Shown here one piece after another: positions 1-11,767 of a stretch of 64,000 nucleotides of DNA. Both the position numbers and the translations under genes were made by a program. Below the pieces are notes generated by a model. The model did no database searches. It had not been told where the DNA came from and worked only from the letters and a program-made list of their open reading frames with translations. How positions within the stretch are numbered: position 1 is the stretch's first letter; each line of letters opens with the position of its first letter. The stretch lies in the NCBI GenBank assembly GCA_036250195.1, contig JAVHZZ010000011.1:60630919-60694918 (forward strand). The letters run 5' to 3'. This DNA is from Mixophyes australis. Its lineage: Eukaryota > Chordata > Amphibia > Anura > Limnodynastidae.

Positions 1-39
1 TAAATAATTTTTAGCACTCCCCAGTGGTTTGCGCTCAGA

Positions 40-3033
40 ATGGATTCAAAGCAGTCCACATATGATCTGAATGAGCAACCAGGTTCTGTCACCAGTCCTG
101 ATGTTAGTGTTCCCAGTACGTCATCTGGCCAAGGCGATGTCAAACAACAGAGTGTTTTCAAATTAGTGCAAAAAACAAAAAACAAAAAAAATTTTACTGT
201 ATTGAAGCGAAAAAGAAGTGTAACTGAGCAAAAGTTAAGTGACGATAAAAAAAAATTTGCAAGCATGCCATTCTACACACGCAGTGGCAAAGAGAGAATG
301 AGGCCTTCACCTTTGGCTATTAGTGGCAGATCCCAAAAAGTTACCCAGCCTACAATTGGTGCACAACTACTGTTACGCGTCAAAGCCGAGCTGCAAGATA
401 ACAGTGAGGCATTACAGGAGAATATTTGCTCTGATTCACAAATGACAACAATCCCTGTGGAGAGTCCATCCAACAGTGGGATGTCTAATCGTGAGCATTC
501 TGCTGATGTGTGCCTTAATAGCCCGAGTGTAGCCGGTGATACCCAAATTGAGGATGCCACTTTGGAATTAGAAGAGGATGAGGGGGAGATTTGTGTAGGC
601 GACAAAGGCGCTAATGAGGATGTTGATGAGGATGAGGTTGTTTGTGTAAGTCCTGCACCAGTGGCAGCAGTTCTGGCACGTGACAAGAAAAAGGCCATTG
701 TCATGCCTGGGCATAAAACAAAAAAATCCACTTCTTATGTGTGGAATTATTTCTACCCAAATCCAGACAACAATTGTATAGCCATTTGTAGTGTATGTCA
801 AGCCACAGTCAGTCGAGGGAGGGACCTTAACCATCTTGGAACCTCATCTATGTTACGCCATTTAACGAGAGTTCATGGCAAAGTGTTGGGAAAAGCTGAA
901 AGTTCTTCCCAAAAGAATACAAGCACTCCCTCATCAGCTAAGACCCTCCGCTCACCGACATACCAACGGCTACAAAATACACCCACCACACCATCCTCAT
1001 GAATATCCTCAGTAGCGCTCGGAGTTAGCCCGGCATCCCACTTAAGGCTGGATGACTCCGGCACTATTATTGATTCCTCTGAAGAAAGCGTTAGTCCTGC
1101 TACTGCTGTTGCTGCTGCTGGGGGTGAATCGTCATCCCAGAGGCAGGTTAATAAAATGAGCAGTCCTACATTTCAGCAATTAACTGTGAAACAATCATTT
1201 GCGAGGGGAAGCAAATATGACAGCAGTCACCCAGTCGCCAAGCGAATCACAGACGCCATGGCTGCAATGTTAGTGTTAGATCTGCGTCCAATCTCCACAA
1301 TAAACGCAGCTGGTTTTTCACAGTTAATTGAGGTTTTGTGTCCGCGTTACAGAATTCCATCGCGACACCATTTCTCCCGTAAAGCTATTCCACAACTATA
1401 CCAAAAAGTGTGTAAAAATGTAGAGATTGCGCTGAAAAATGCCATTCTGCCCACTGTTCACTTAACCACAGATATGTGGACAAGTGGAAGTGGCCAAACC
1501 AAAGACTATATGACTGTGACAGCCCACTGGGTTAGTCATTCACCTTCACCAGCAGGAACAGCAGCAGCATGTACACCACTACGTAACATTTGTCACAGGC
1601 AGGCCACTCTTTGTATCACCGGCTTCACTAACAGGCATACGGCTGACAATTTGTTACGCAAACTGAGAGATGTGATTGATGCATGGCTTATACCACTCGG
1701 ACTTTCCCCAGGGTATGTCATTTCAGATAACGCCAACAATATAGTGCGAGCATTACAGCTGGGTGATTTCCAACATATTCCCTGTTTTGCTCACACCATC
1801 AACTTGGTGGTGCAGAGCTTCCTACGAAATAACCGTGAGGTGCAGGAGATGCTTTCGGTGGCCCGTAAAATTTCAGGCCATTTCAGGCATTCAGCTACAG
1901 CATGTAGGAGATTACAGCAGCTCCAAGAGCAGTTTAACTTGCCCTGCCACCAACTCAAGCAAGAGGTGGTAACTCGGTGGAATTCCACCCTGTACATGCT
2001 TCAGAGGATGGAGGAACAGCGCAAAGCCATCCAAGCATATTGCACAAGTCATGACATTGGGAAAGGAGGGGGGATGTATTTCACTCTTGCACAGTGGGGA
2101 ATCCTTTCAGTGCTGTGCAAGGTGCTGAAACCATTTGAAGTTGTGACATGTGAGGTCAGTGCAGACTCTGCTAGTTTGACCCAAGTCATTCCTTTAATTA
2201 GACTATTGGAAAAGCAGCTTGAGAAAATGAAGGAGGAGCTGAAAGCAAGCAATTCAGCAAAGTATGTTGGCCTTGTCGATCAAGTACTTAATTCGCTTCA
2301 CAATGATCCTCGAGTTATTAAGATCTTGAACTCGGATCAGTACGTTTTGGCCACTGTGCTTGATCCAAGGTTTAAAACCTACATTGAGTCTTTACTTGTA
2401 AATGAGCGAGATGTGAACTTTTGCAAGGAGCTATTTCTCAGCAAGTTGGCCGCTGAACTGGGCCTCGGCTTGACGACGTGTCCTCCTTCACTTTCTCAAG
2501 CTGTTGCTCGTAAAAAATTAAATTTCCAAAAAAGAAGCAGGGAAGACACAGGGGGCAGACCAGAACAATTTAACATCTGGGCTGGTTTGAAGGATTTTTC
2601 AAAAAAATGTGTCACTTTGCCCATAACTCCATCCAATATGAGTATAAACATGCAAAGGATGGTGGAGGATTACTTTCAAGAGGTAGTTGATATGGAAATG
2701 TCAGACAGTCCCTTTCCTTACTGGGAAGAAAAGCAGGCCATTTGGAAACCCATGTACAAACTTGCTTTGCAATACCTAAGCTGCCCACCCTCCAGTGTGT
2801 ACTCTGAACGAGTGTTCAGCACAGCAGGGAACTTAGTCAGTGATCGCCGTAGAAGGTTACTTCCCAAAAATGTGGAGAAAATGATGTTTATAAAAATGAA
2901 CTACATCTTCCACGAGGAAGGCCTTCACCATCCAAGACATCCAAGCACTGACTGTTCTCTAATGGCGGATTCAAGCGGCGATGAATTGATAGTCTGTGAT
3001 GATGACGTACACACTGATGAGGGTGAGGATTAA
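40..3033 (+). pseudogene. hAT-superfamily transposase gene (copy hAT-1), one in-frame stop
   Basis: This is a DNA-transposon transposase of the hAT superfamily (BED zinc finger type), which would cut and paste its own element. The frame is open from the ATG at 40 to the TAA at 3031-3033 except for a TGA at 1000-1002; the sequence on both sides is in the same frame, so this is one gene of about 997 residues with a nonsense change, not two genes. Residues 1-235 are acidic and low-complexity. A BED finger follows at about 240-285 (SYVWNYF, then CSVCQ, then HLTRVH). Further on are HLTTDMWTS, GYVISDNANNI, HIPCFAHTINLVVQ and RWNSTLYML blocks of the RNase-H-like core, and the C-terminal dimerisation segment SSVYSERVFSTAGNLVSDRR. 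The element's left terminus is outside the window. Two degraded relatives lie at 14932-18369 and 19036-22720. The TGA could be a decayed CGA codon. Confidence 0.93.
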
Positions 3034-3230
3034 GCTGAAGATGATGCCGATAACATCTTTTTAAAACTTTCTATGTAAGTGTAGGGTGCAATCTACCCCC
3101 AAAGAGGAAAGGGACTTGTGGCATTTCCATATCACATACCATCTTGAAAGGCTGCTGTTAGGGCAATTTATCCTTAAGGGTAGGGTGTCATAGACAGAGT
3201 GACCCTAAACTGGCTTTGTCCATTTTTCAT

Positions 3231-3890
3231 AATATTGTACAGTCTATAATGGCTGAATTTTTGGGTATTTTATACAAGTGGAGGGGGGCCTAGAGAGACA
3301 GAAACCAAACTGGCTTTTTCCATGTCAATTAATATTGTACAGTCTATAATGGCTGAATTTTTTGGTATTTTATACAAGTGGAGGGGGGCCTAGAGAGACA
3401 GAAACCAAACTGTCTTTCTCCATGTCAATTAATATTGTACAGTCTATAATGGATGAATTTTTTAGTATTTTATACAAGTGGAGGGGGGCCTAGAGAGACA
3501 GAAACCAAACTGGCTTTCTCCATGTCAATTAATATTGTACAGTCTATAATGGCTGAATTTTTTGGTATTTTATACAAGTGGAGGGGGGCCTAGAGAGACA
3601 GAAACCAAACTGTCTTTCTCCATGTCAATTAATATTGTACAGTCTATAATGGCTGAATTTTTTGGTATTTTATACAAGTGGAGGGGGGCCTAGAGAGACA
3701 GAAACCAAACTGTCTTTCTCCATGTCAATTAATATTGTACAGTCTATAATGGCTGAATTTTTTAGTATTTTATACAAGTGGAGGGGGGCCTAGAGAGACA
3801 GAAACCAAACTGGCTTTCTCCATGTCAATTAATATTGTACAGTCTATAATGGCTGAATTTTTTGGTATTTTATACAAGTGGAGGGGGGCC
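3231..3890. repeat. 100-bp tandem array in the 3' flank of hAT-1
   Basis: The string AGTCTATAATGG recurs at 3241, 3341, 3441, 3541, 3641, 3741 and 3841, a period of exactly 100 bp with over six copies and very few differences. Units carrying TTAGTATT (3441, 3741) also carry AACTGGCTTTC, while those with TTGGTATT mostly carry AACTGTCTTTC, so multi-unit blocks have been duplicated. The stretch from 3034 to 3230 before it is the 3' untranslated part of the transposase gene, with a diverged partial unit at its end. Confidence 0.95.
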
Positions 3891-4040
3891 TTACTGAATC
3901 AGTACCCATTGTAGTCGAATATCTGCATATACACACACAAGCAAATTAGCAAATATACTCTAATTTACTAATTAAACATTTTGCTACATATTAAGGAACA
4001 ATCTTGAACACAATAGTCTGTTAATAGGTATGGGTCTGTC

Positions 4041-4441
4041 CAGGGCCGGTGCTAGGGTCCACGGCGCCCTAGGCATTTTTAAAAAAGCGGCGCCCCCCCC
4101 CCTCGCAAAAATCGCCGCCCCCCCCCCCGCCCCGCAAAAATCGCCACCCTGCTCCCTCCTCTCCTTACCTTGTCTCACCACCGCCGCCTCTCTGCTCCGT
4201 CTCCTCCCCTCCACTCACTGACACTAGTAAGTGGAGGGGAGGAGACGGAGCAGAGAGGCGGCGGTGGTGACAAAATAGCCTCTTCCCCCCTCCCCGTGCA
4301 TCTGAATGCTGTGCGCGGCTGTGACAGGTATGGTCAGCGGTCGCCACACAGTTTTAAAGTCTTTTAGTATTCTGTGGCGCCCTCCAGAGCCCGGCGCTCT
4401 AGGCAAGTGCCTAACCTTGCCTAATGGGAGCGCCGGGCCTG
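4041..4441. mobile_element. Non-autonomous hAT element E1 with 8-bp TSD
   Basis: Termini are CAGGGCCGGTGCT and, inverted, CAGGCCCGGCGCT. They are flanked by a perfect 8-bp duplication GGTCTGTC at 4033-4040 and 4442-4449, which is diagnostic of hAT insertion. The 401-bp body has no coding capacity. Its centre is a near-perfect hairpin: the arm at about 4170-4215 is the reverse complement of 4231-4272. Splice-donor-like sequences face outward from the core: CTTAC at 4164-4168 (GTAAGG on the minus strand) and GTAAGT from 4227. Confidence 0.93.
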
Positions 4442-5029
4442 GGTCTGTCAACAATGACTGGGTGGATAATCTGTTTACCTGCTCAGCTGCACAATTTTAG
4501 CACTGGGTGTTACAGTGCCACAAGATCACTCTGAAAATGTTATATAAAAAATATGTGAATGCAGCAATATGATACTTTGCACAATATATGAATATAAATG
4601 TCACTGTACATAGTACAGGCACATTTGAAACATAACTGAATATATTAAATAAATTTTGCAATGAGATAACATTAAAACATTAATTTACATTATCAGCGCA
4701 ATATAATATACTGTATTATTATTTCCTGGCAAACTGCTCTCACCACACAGACTACTTAAACAGCTACCCAGTGCAACATAAAGACAAAAGTCAGTCCCAT
4801 TAAAAGTATAGGACGAGACCTTTTGTGGAGTAGATATGACCATGCTTCCTTCTGCTCACCAAAGGTCACCCATAAAAATGCACATTCTACACCTTGATCT
4901 CATTTTAATAGACTAGCTCTTCAAAAGTAAAGGAAATCTTGTTTCTGCACTGCTTCACAAAACTACCATGCACCTACTCCAACTACATAAACCCTCCTAA
5001 AAAGTTATAACATTGTATCATCAATCTAT
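4442..5029. other. AT-rich sequence, nothing recognised
   Basis: No open frame, terminal repeat or RNA gene is evident. Confidence 0.6.
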
Positions 5030-5602
5030 AATATAAAAGCCTAGCGGCGTGTGTTAGTCTGTGTGTGGAAAAAACTACCGGATGACAGAGTGCTCAAGCT
5101 GCAGCGCCACCTGCTGGGCAGAGTTATATACTACACTGACCTACTAAATTCTTAGCATTATCTAATATATAAAAGTAAAAGCCTAGCGGCGTGTGTTAGT
5201 GTGTGTGTGTGTGTGTAAAAAACTATTTTCTCAGAAAGGGCTCATCCAATTGACCTGAAATTTGGTATACTGACATTATTTGACAAAAAAAATAGAATAG
5301 TGAAGTCAGTTAACTTCCATCATCCCCCCCTTCCCCCATGGGAGGGGTAGTAAAGGCTAAATTTACGAGTTGAGGGCTCAAACTCATTTTCGGGAGGTAA
5401 TTTTACCTCATGAACACACATGTGTAGCGGCGTATACTGACATTATTTGACAAACAAATTAGAATAGTGAAGCCAGTTAACTTCCATCACCCCCCTTCCC
5501 CCCATGAGAGGGGTAGTAAAGGCTAAATTTACGAGTTGATGGCTCAAACTCATTTTCGTGAGGTAATTTTAACTCATGAACACACATGTGTAGCGGTGTG
5601 TG

Positions 5603-5655
<53 letters not shown>

Positions 5656-6500
5656 AAAAAACTATTTTCTCAGAAAGGACTCATCCAATTGACCTGAAAT
5701 TTGGTATACTGACATTATTTGACAAAAAAATTTGAATAGTGAAGCCAGTTAACTTCCATCATCCCCCCTTCCCCCCGTGGAAGGGGTAGTAAAGGCTAAA
5801 TTTACGAGTTGAGGGCTCAAACTCATATTCGTGAGGTAATTTTACCTCATGAACACACATGTGTAGCGGCGTGTGTTAGTGTGTGTGTGTGTGTGTGTGT
5901 GTAAAAAAATATTTTCTCAGAAAGGACTCATCCAATTGACCTGAAATTTGGTATACTGACATTATTTGACAAAAAAAATAGAATAGTGAAGTCAGTTAAC
6001 TTCCATCATCCCCCCTTCCCCCGTGGGAGGGGTAGTAAAGGCTAAATTTACGAGTTGAGGGCTCAAACTCATTTTCGGGAGGTAATTTTACCTCATGAAC
6101 ACACATGTGTAGCGGCGTGTTAGTGTGTGTGTGTGGAAAAAACTATTTTCTAGAAAGGACTCATCCAATTGATCTGAAATTAGGTATACTGACATTATTT
6201 GACAAAAAAATTAGAATAGTGAAGTCAGTTAACTTCCATTATCCCCTCTTCCCCCCGTGGGAGGGGTAGTAAAGGCTAAATTTACGAGTTGAGGGCTCAA
6301 ACTCATTTTCGTGAGGTAATTTTACCTCATGAACACACATGCTGTGTTAGTGTGTGTGTGTGTGTGTGGAAAAAACTACCGGGTGACAGAGTGCTCAAGC
6401 TGCAGTGCCACTTGCTGGGTGGAGTTATATACTACACTGACCTACTAAATTCTTAGCATTATCTAATATATAAAAGCCTAGCGGCGTGTGTGTGGGGCGA
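5030..6500 (+). repeat. Tandem 220-250-bp units, Helentron/Helitron-like
   Basis: Units begin near TATATAAAAGCCTAGCGGCG, contain a (GT)n tract, then TATTTTCTCAGAAAGGACTC, CCTGAAATTTGGTATACTGA and a run of C, and end near GAACACACATGTGTAGCGG. Copies start near 5160, 5430 (front-truncated), 5590, 5865 and 6110. An outer segment CTACCGGATGACAGAGTG to TCTAATATATAAAAG occurs at both ends (5078-5175 and 6367-6475). The phrase resembling GACCTGAAATTTGGTATAC is common in non-autonomous Helentrons as I remember them, so the class is inferred. No Rep or helicase coding is present. Confidence 0.75.
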
Positions 6501-6945
6501 TGAAGATGACAAGAACCTTTTTAACACCTTAAGTAGCTTGATTTGACTAGAATGCATGAGTATCATGCACGGGTTAACTTGTACAATATATTTTTCATAT
6601 ATGAAGAACTGTCCCCTTATATTGCCCCCTTAAAACTGGCAATATCACAAGGATCACAGTCCCGGCATGTTCTGCTATCGGAAAATATATGCGGCGTGTC
6701 TAAAATGTTGTCAGTCACTTTTATGGTAAGTCTGTATTTGGTGTATGCCGGGATTGTAGTCACCGGCATATTACTGTCGGTGTAAAGTCGCAGTTATCAT
6801 GTTCGTAAATATAGCTACCACTGGTAGTGATTTATAAAACACTAACACACATGAAATTATTGAGGTCGATTTGAGACCAAAATGATACAGCGTCCTTTGA
6901 TATTCTTACATATTTTAGCTTTATATTTCACGTTTTAGTGTTATT
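6501..6945. other. Featureless, AT-rich
   Basis: An 80-codon open frame at 6543-6785 has no recognisable motif and is probably chance. Confidence 0.55.
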
Positions 6946-7272
6946 GGGCCTGATTCATTAAGGAACTTAGACAAGAAATTGAGTAAGTTTTCTGGACAAA
7001 ACTGTGTTGTAATACAAGGGGTGCAAATTAGTTTATTATTTTGCACATAACTTAAATACTGGCTGTTTTTTCATGTACCACACAAATATCAAGATTACAT
7101 TTGAAAGCTATCGAGTATTTGTGTGCTATATGAAAAAACAGCTAGTATTTAACTTATGTGCAAAATAATAAACTAATTTGCACCGTTTGCATTGCAACAT
7201 GGTTTTGTCCAGAAAACTAAAGTAAGAAAACTTACTCAATTTCTTGCCTAAGTTCCTTAATAAATCAGGCCC
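6946..7272. mobile_element. Long foldback MITE (GGGCCTGATTCATTAAGG termini)
   Basis: The left arm starting GGGCCTGATTCATTAAGGAA is matched by the inverted right arm ending TCCTTAATAAATCAGGCCC, with similarity through most of the 327-bp length (GTGCAAATTAGTTTATTATT pairs with AATAATAAACTAATTTGCAC). A 3-bp ATT flanks both ends. One arm of a related copy lies at 28755-28935, and a similar end (GGCCTGATTCCTCAAGGCAC) at 11769. The superfamily is not certain; a 3-bp duplication would fit a PIF/Harbinger-like element. Confidence 0.85.
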
Positions 7273-7312
7273 ATTGATTTTAATATGTTTAATAAAAGCT
7301 ACATTTAATATA

Positions 7313-8950
7313 CAGTCAGGTCCATAAATATTGGGACATCGACACAATTCTCATATTTTGGGCTCTATGCACCACCACAATGGATTTGAAATGAAACAAA
7401 CAAGATGTGTTTTAACTGCAGACTTACAGCTTTAATTTGAGGGTATTTACATCCAAATCAGGTGAACAGTGTAGGAAGTACAACGGTTTCTATATGTACC
7501 TCCCACTTTTTAAGGGACCAAAAGTAATGGGACAAACTAAACAATCCTACATCAAACTTTCACTTTTTAATACTTTGCTGCAAATCATTTGCAGTCAATT
7601 ACAGCCTGAAGTCTGGAACGCATAGACATCACCAGACGCTGGGTTTCATCCCTGGTGATGCTCTGCCAGGCCTCTACTGCCAATGTCTTCAGTTCCAGCT
7701 TGTTCTTGGGGCATTTTCCCTTCAGTTTTGTCTTCATCAAGTGAAATGCATGCTCAATCGGATTCAGGTCAGGTGAATGACTTGGCCATTGCATAACATT
7801 CCTTTTTAGCCTTATAAAACTCTTTGGTTGCTTTTGCAGTATGCTTCGGGTCATTGTCCATCTGCACTGTGAAGCGCCGTTCAATGAGTTCTGAAGCATT
7901 TGACTGAATATGAGCAAATAATATTGCCCGAAACACTTCTGAATTCATCCTGCTGCTTTTGTCAGCAGTCACATCATCAATAAATACAAGGGAACCACTT
8001 CCATTGGCAGCCATACATGCCCACGCCATGACACTACCACCACCATGCTTCACTGATGAGGTGGTATGTTTTGGATCATGATCAGTTCCTTTCCTTCTCC
8101 ATACTATTCTCTTCCCATCACTCTGGTACAAGTTGATCTTTGTCTCATTTCTCCATAGGATGTTGTTCCAGAACTGTAATGGCTTTTTTAGATGTTGTTT
8201 GCCAAACTCTAATCTGGTCTTCCTGTTTTTGTGGCTCACCAATGGTTTACATCTTGTGGTGAACCCTCTTTATTCACTCTTGTGAAGTCTTCTCTTGATT
8301 GTTGACTTTGACACATATACACATACCTCCTGGAGAGTGTTCTTGATTTGGCCAACTGTTGTGAAGGGGTTTTTCTTCACTAGGGAAGAAAATCTTCTGT
8401 CATCCACCACAGTTGTTTTCCGTGGTCTTCCGGATCTTTTGGATGTTGCTGAGCTCTCCGGTGCATTCTTTCCTTTTAAGAATGTTCCAAACAGTTGATT
8501 TGGCCACACCTAATGTTTTTGCTATCTCTCTAATGGGTTTGTTTTGATATTTCAGCCTAATGATGGCTTGCTTCACTGATAGTGACAGCTCTTTGGATCT
8601 CATATTGAGAGTCGACAGCAACAGATTTCAAATGCAAATGTCACACCTAGAATCAACTCCAGACCATTTGACTGCTTAATTGATGATAAAATAACGAGGG
8701 ACTAGCCCACACATGTCCATGAAATAGCTTTTGAGTCGATTGTCCCATTACTTTTGGTGCCTTAAAAAGTGGGAGGCACATATAGAAACCGTTGTAATTC
8801 CTTCACCGTTCACCTAATTCCCTCAAATTAAAGCTGAAAGTCTGCAGTTAAAGCACCTCTTGTTAGTTTCATTTAAAATCCATTGTGGTGGTGTATAGAG
8901 CCCAAAATATGAGAATTGTGTTGATGTCCCAATATTTATGGACCTGACTG
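7313..8950 (-). mobile_element. Tc1/mariner element with about 200-bp inverted repeats
   Basis: The ends CAGTCAGGTCCATAAATATT and the inverted copy AATATTTATGGACCTGACTG are flanked by TA on each side (7311-7312 and 8951-8952), the TA duplication typical of Tc1/mariner. Similarity between the ends extends about 200 bp, up to the blocks TTTTTAAGGGACCAAAAGTA and TACTTTTGGTGCCTTAAAAA, which is a long-terminal-repeat (IR/DR-like) arrangement. The transposase lies inside on the minus strand. Confidence 0.96.
7585..8621 (-). pseudogene. Tc1-like transposase, frameshifted and catalytically altered
   Basis: DDE transposase of the Tc1 family. Reading from 8621 down: an N-terminal helix-turn-helix (ELSLSVKQAIIRLKYQNKPI, REIAKTLGVAKSTV), a second DNA-binding part after a frame change (SGRPRKTTVVDDRRF), the catalytic region in 8242-7769 (HGGGSVMAWACMAA, MDNDPKHTAKA), and after another frame change the C-terminus (SPDLNPIEHAFHLMK). 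At least two frameshifts separate the pieces. The usual first catalytic Asp in the 'WSDETK' motif reads WRNETK here, so even a repaired frame would lack that residue. The second Asp (DNDPKHT) and the final Glu (NPIEH) are retained. Confidence 0.94.
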
Positions 8951-8952
8951 TA

Positions 8953-10379
8953 TGTGTTAGTTTTTTATAAAACACTAACAAATCACGTCACTTGTAATGG
9001 ACATAATGAAAACTGCGGTTTTAAAGTGGCAATGGATGGACCCACAGCCTGTATAATGAAATTCAGGTGGTGGGTCCACATATTGCCTAGCTCTCTCCCT
9101 CCTAAACATTGGTAGGTGCTGGATCAGGGGGTTGGAGGGAAAGTGGAGATGAGCTGTCCTTCCACAGTGGCTCCCCTGCTGTGCCCCTGACAGATGTTCT
9201 GGCCCAGTCCTGTGGAAGATAATGGATACTAATCTGCCTTCCCCACCTCCAAATCTAGGAAAGCATTCAGCCCCTCCTGAGATTAAACCCTTGCAAGCTT
9301 TTTCAGTTAGACCTACCTTTCAGCTGTTCAGGACTTCCTGTAGAGAAAGGAGGCGAAGAATGAATGCAACTACAGCCCCCTCACCTGTATCCTGGATACC
9401 ACCTGATCCTTACCCATGACCCACCTGGCATCACTTTAAGAACAATGAATAACAGCTTAACTGCAATATCAACAAGATACAATAAACAATATCCATTTTT
9501 CTTACAATAAGTAACATATAGTGGAAAAAAAAATTCTATATAGGCATGGCTACAATGTCTCCTTATTCACATGTAATTAGGTACTGCATTTTGACTATAG
9601 TGAGCTGGGGAACATAAACCAGGGCTATAAAAAGTACATGTTCCACATTTTGTGAGAAACGAAGGACAGGCTGGTTAAGGGTATATCAAACATGTTTCGT
9701 GACATACCTCCCCCACTTTTTTTAGCTCTTATTCCTCAGTGGCTCACTTACCCAAAGCAAATCTTTCTTCCTCAAGTTCAAAGTCTCTGGCCTGCTGTGG
9801 TTTCATCGGGGTCTGGTGGTAGGGTAGACAGCAGTACACAGTTCCTTGATCTCCCACCAGGGTGAGATAAGTGCCGGCATATCATTCCACCCAGTTGGGG
9901 TGGGGCTTTATGCTGCCCTGTGGGATAAGATGAGACAACAATGAACACTCCTGGGACACTCCTTTGCACACATCTGTGGTAGCAGAGTTGTAGGCCACCA
10001 TCCCTTCCTTGTGTGCCTTGTCCACACTCAATTGCCCAACTTCAGATAGTTCCTTGGCAGGAAAATTTAGTCTCTTGTGGCAATCTGGAGAGGCTTCAAA
10101 AACATCTGTCTCCTGTTATACCACGTGACTGGTCCTGTGACTGGGTTGTTGGCCATAACTGCATTTTTTTTGTACGATATTCTGTTGCTGAAGGCACGCT
10201 CCCCTCACCCTCATACTCAAGTGACAATTGCCCAGTGGCAGAAAAACTTTGTGGTTGAAAAGTGAGGCTAAGAGCAAATATATCTTTGTAAGCACATAGA
10301 AAATAAATGAGAGAGAGTAAAACGAAATAATGTCATAATTTGTCAATGGGCGCCACAGACAAGTTCAAAGTGTTTATAC
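8953..10379. other. No gene recognised; old repeat debris
   Basis: The stretch holds short chance open frames only. GGTACTGCATTTTGACTATA and the CT-rich strings around 9690-9740 look like degraded transposon sequence but no ends can be defined. Confidence 0.5.
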
Positions 10380-10850
10380 TGCGCTGTAAGTTCTCGCCAG
10401 CAGGGTGCCTGCCTGTGACCGGATGGGCTTGCTTCACCACTCAGTCTGTAGGGGGGAAAGGAAGAATGGAGGGATGGATGATCTTCCAGCACAGTTTATC
10501 TAGGTTTCTCTCTCACCATCAGTAACCGACTGTTAATGACCACTTCTATTGGTGTCACCTGACACTCACCGACTTGTGAATGCCAACTGCACAAATGTTG
10601 TAAGAGGATAGGGCTGCCACCACCAGGTTCCTTCACTGGCACCAGAACTGAAACCACAGTTACGTCTGGGTAGCTGGTATGGCTGCTGCTTTGCTGTGGG
10701 CTGGCTGGTACCTCCTGACCGCTTACTATGGATCAGGACGCTGGGTAGTAGGCAGGGAGTTCACACAGAGATGCTGGCTTCAACACAGGACATCCAGGGA
10801 ATGGATTAGAATGTAAGCTCTTATCTGTTGGTCAGGGTTGGGTATGATCT
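10380..10850 (-). mobile_element. LTR-B family fragment
   Basis: It shares with the copies at 14610, 18378 and 37505 the series GATGGGCTTGCTTCACCACT, CAGTTTATCTAGGTTTCTCT, GTCACCTGACACTCACC, CTTACTATGGATCAGGACG and CAACACAGGACATCCAGGGA. Both ends are truncated. Confidence 0.7.
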
Positions 10851-11767
10851 GTTGACACTGAATCTGTCGACAATCATACTGCCGAAACGAAAATGCAGAC
10901 AATCAGATTGTCGACAGGTTCAGTGTATCAACATGGATAAAATGTTGACATTGGGACTGTGAACAGTAATATCAATGTCAACAATCACACTGTTGACATT
11001 TAAACAGCAATGCCAGCAGATCTGCAGGCACAAAACAGTGCATTAAAACAAAACACACAAATCACATTAAAATACAAAATACAAAAGAATTTGGATCGCA
11101 TTGATTTTATTTTGTAGACAAGCATGGATAATTGGAATTATTACAGATGAAGAACCTGGGTGTTGGTGAGTACTACATTTTTTAAAAAATGTATTTCAAA
11201 TAAAGTTATTTTTAGAAAGCTTGTGTGTTTTATTTAAATTTTGTCTTGGTGCACTACAGGTCCCAGTGGGCCCTGGGTGTGAAGGCATGCTGGTACTTGT
11301 GGTTCCCCAAGTGTCAGCATGCCCTTGCAGCCATGGGTATGTTGGTATTTGTAGTACTACAAGCACCAGCATGACCAAAATGTTAATGGCAGCTTGGGCT
11401 TGCTGGGACCAGTAGTGCACCTGAGACGAAATGGTGTTTTTAAAATATAATATTTTAATTACCCTACACCTACCACCCCAGGGGTGTGGGAAGGGTACTA
11501 ATGCTTTCAGCATAGGGATAGGTACCCCTAGGTGGGGCGGGGGCTTTCTTTTATTTGCAGACCTCATGGAATCCTGCTGCGTGCAGAACAGCCTAAGATT
11601 GGTTTTCATTATGGCAGGGGGACCCCACACTGTGGGTTCCCCTGCTATAGTGCCACCAACCCAGGCTGCCAAAGCATAGTGCTGGTGCTAGTAAAATCTG
11701 GGGGACCCCAAGCTTTCTGTCCCCCCAATTTTGCTAGCACCAGCCTAGGCTGGCAGCACTAGGGTTA
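10851..11767. other. Intergenic repeats with short inverted motifs
   Basis: 10860-11010 is built of short repeated and inverted GTTGACA/TGTCGAC motifs. 11265-11375 repeats GCATGCTGGTACTTGTGGTT and its complement. No coding sequence is recognised; open frames here overlap each other on both strands and look like chance. Confidence 0.5.
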
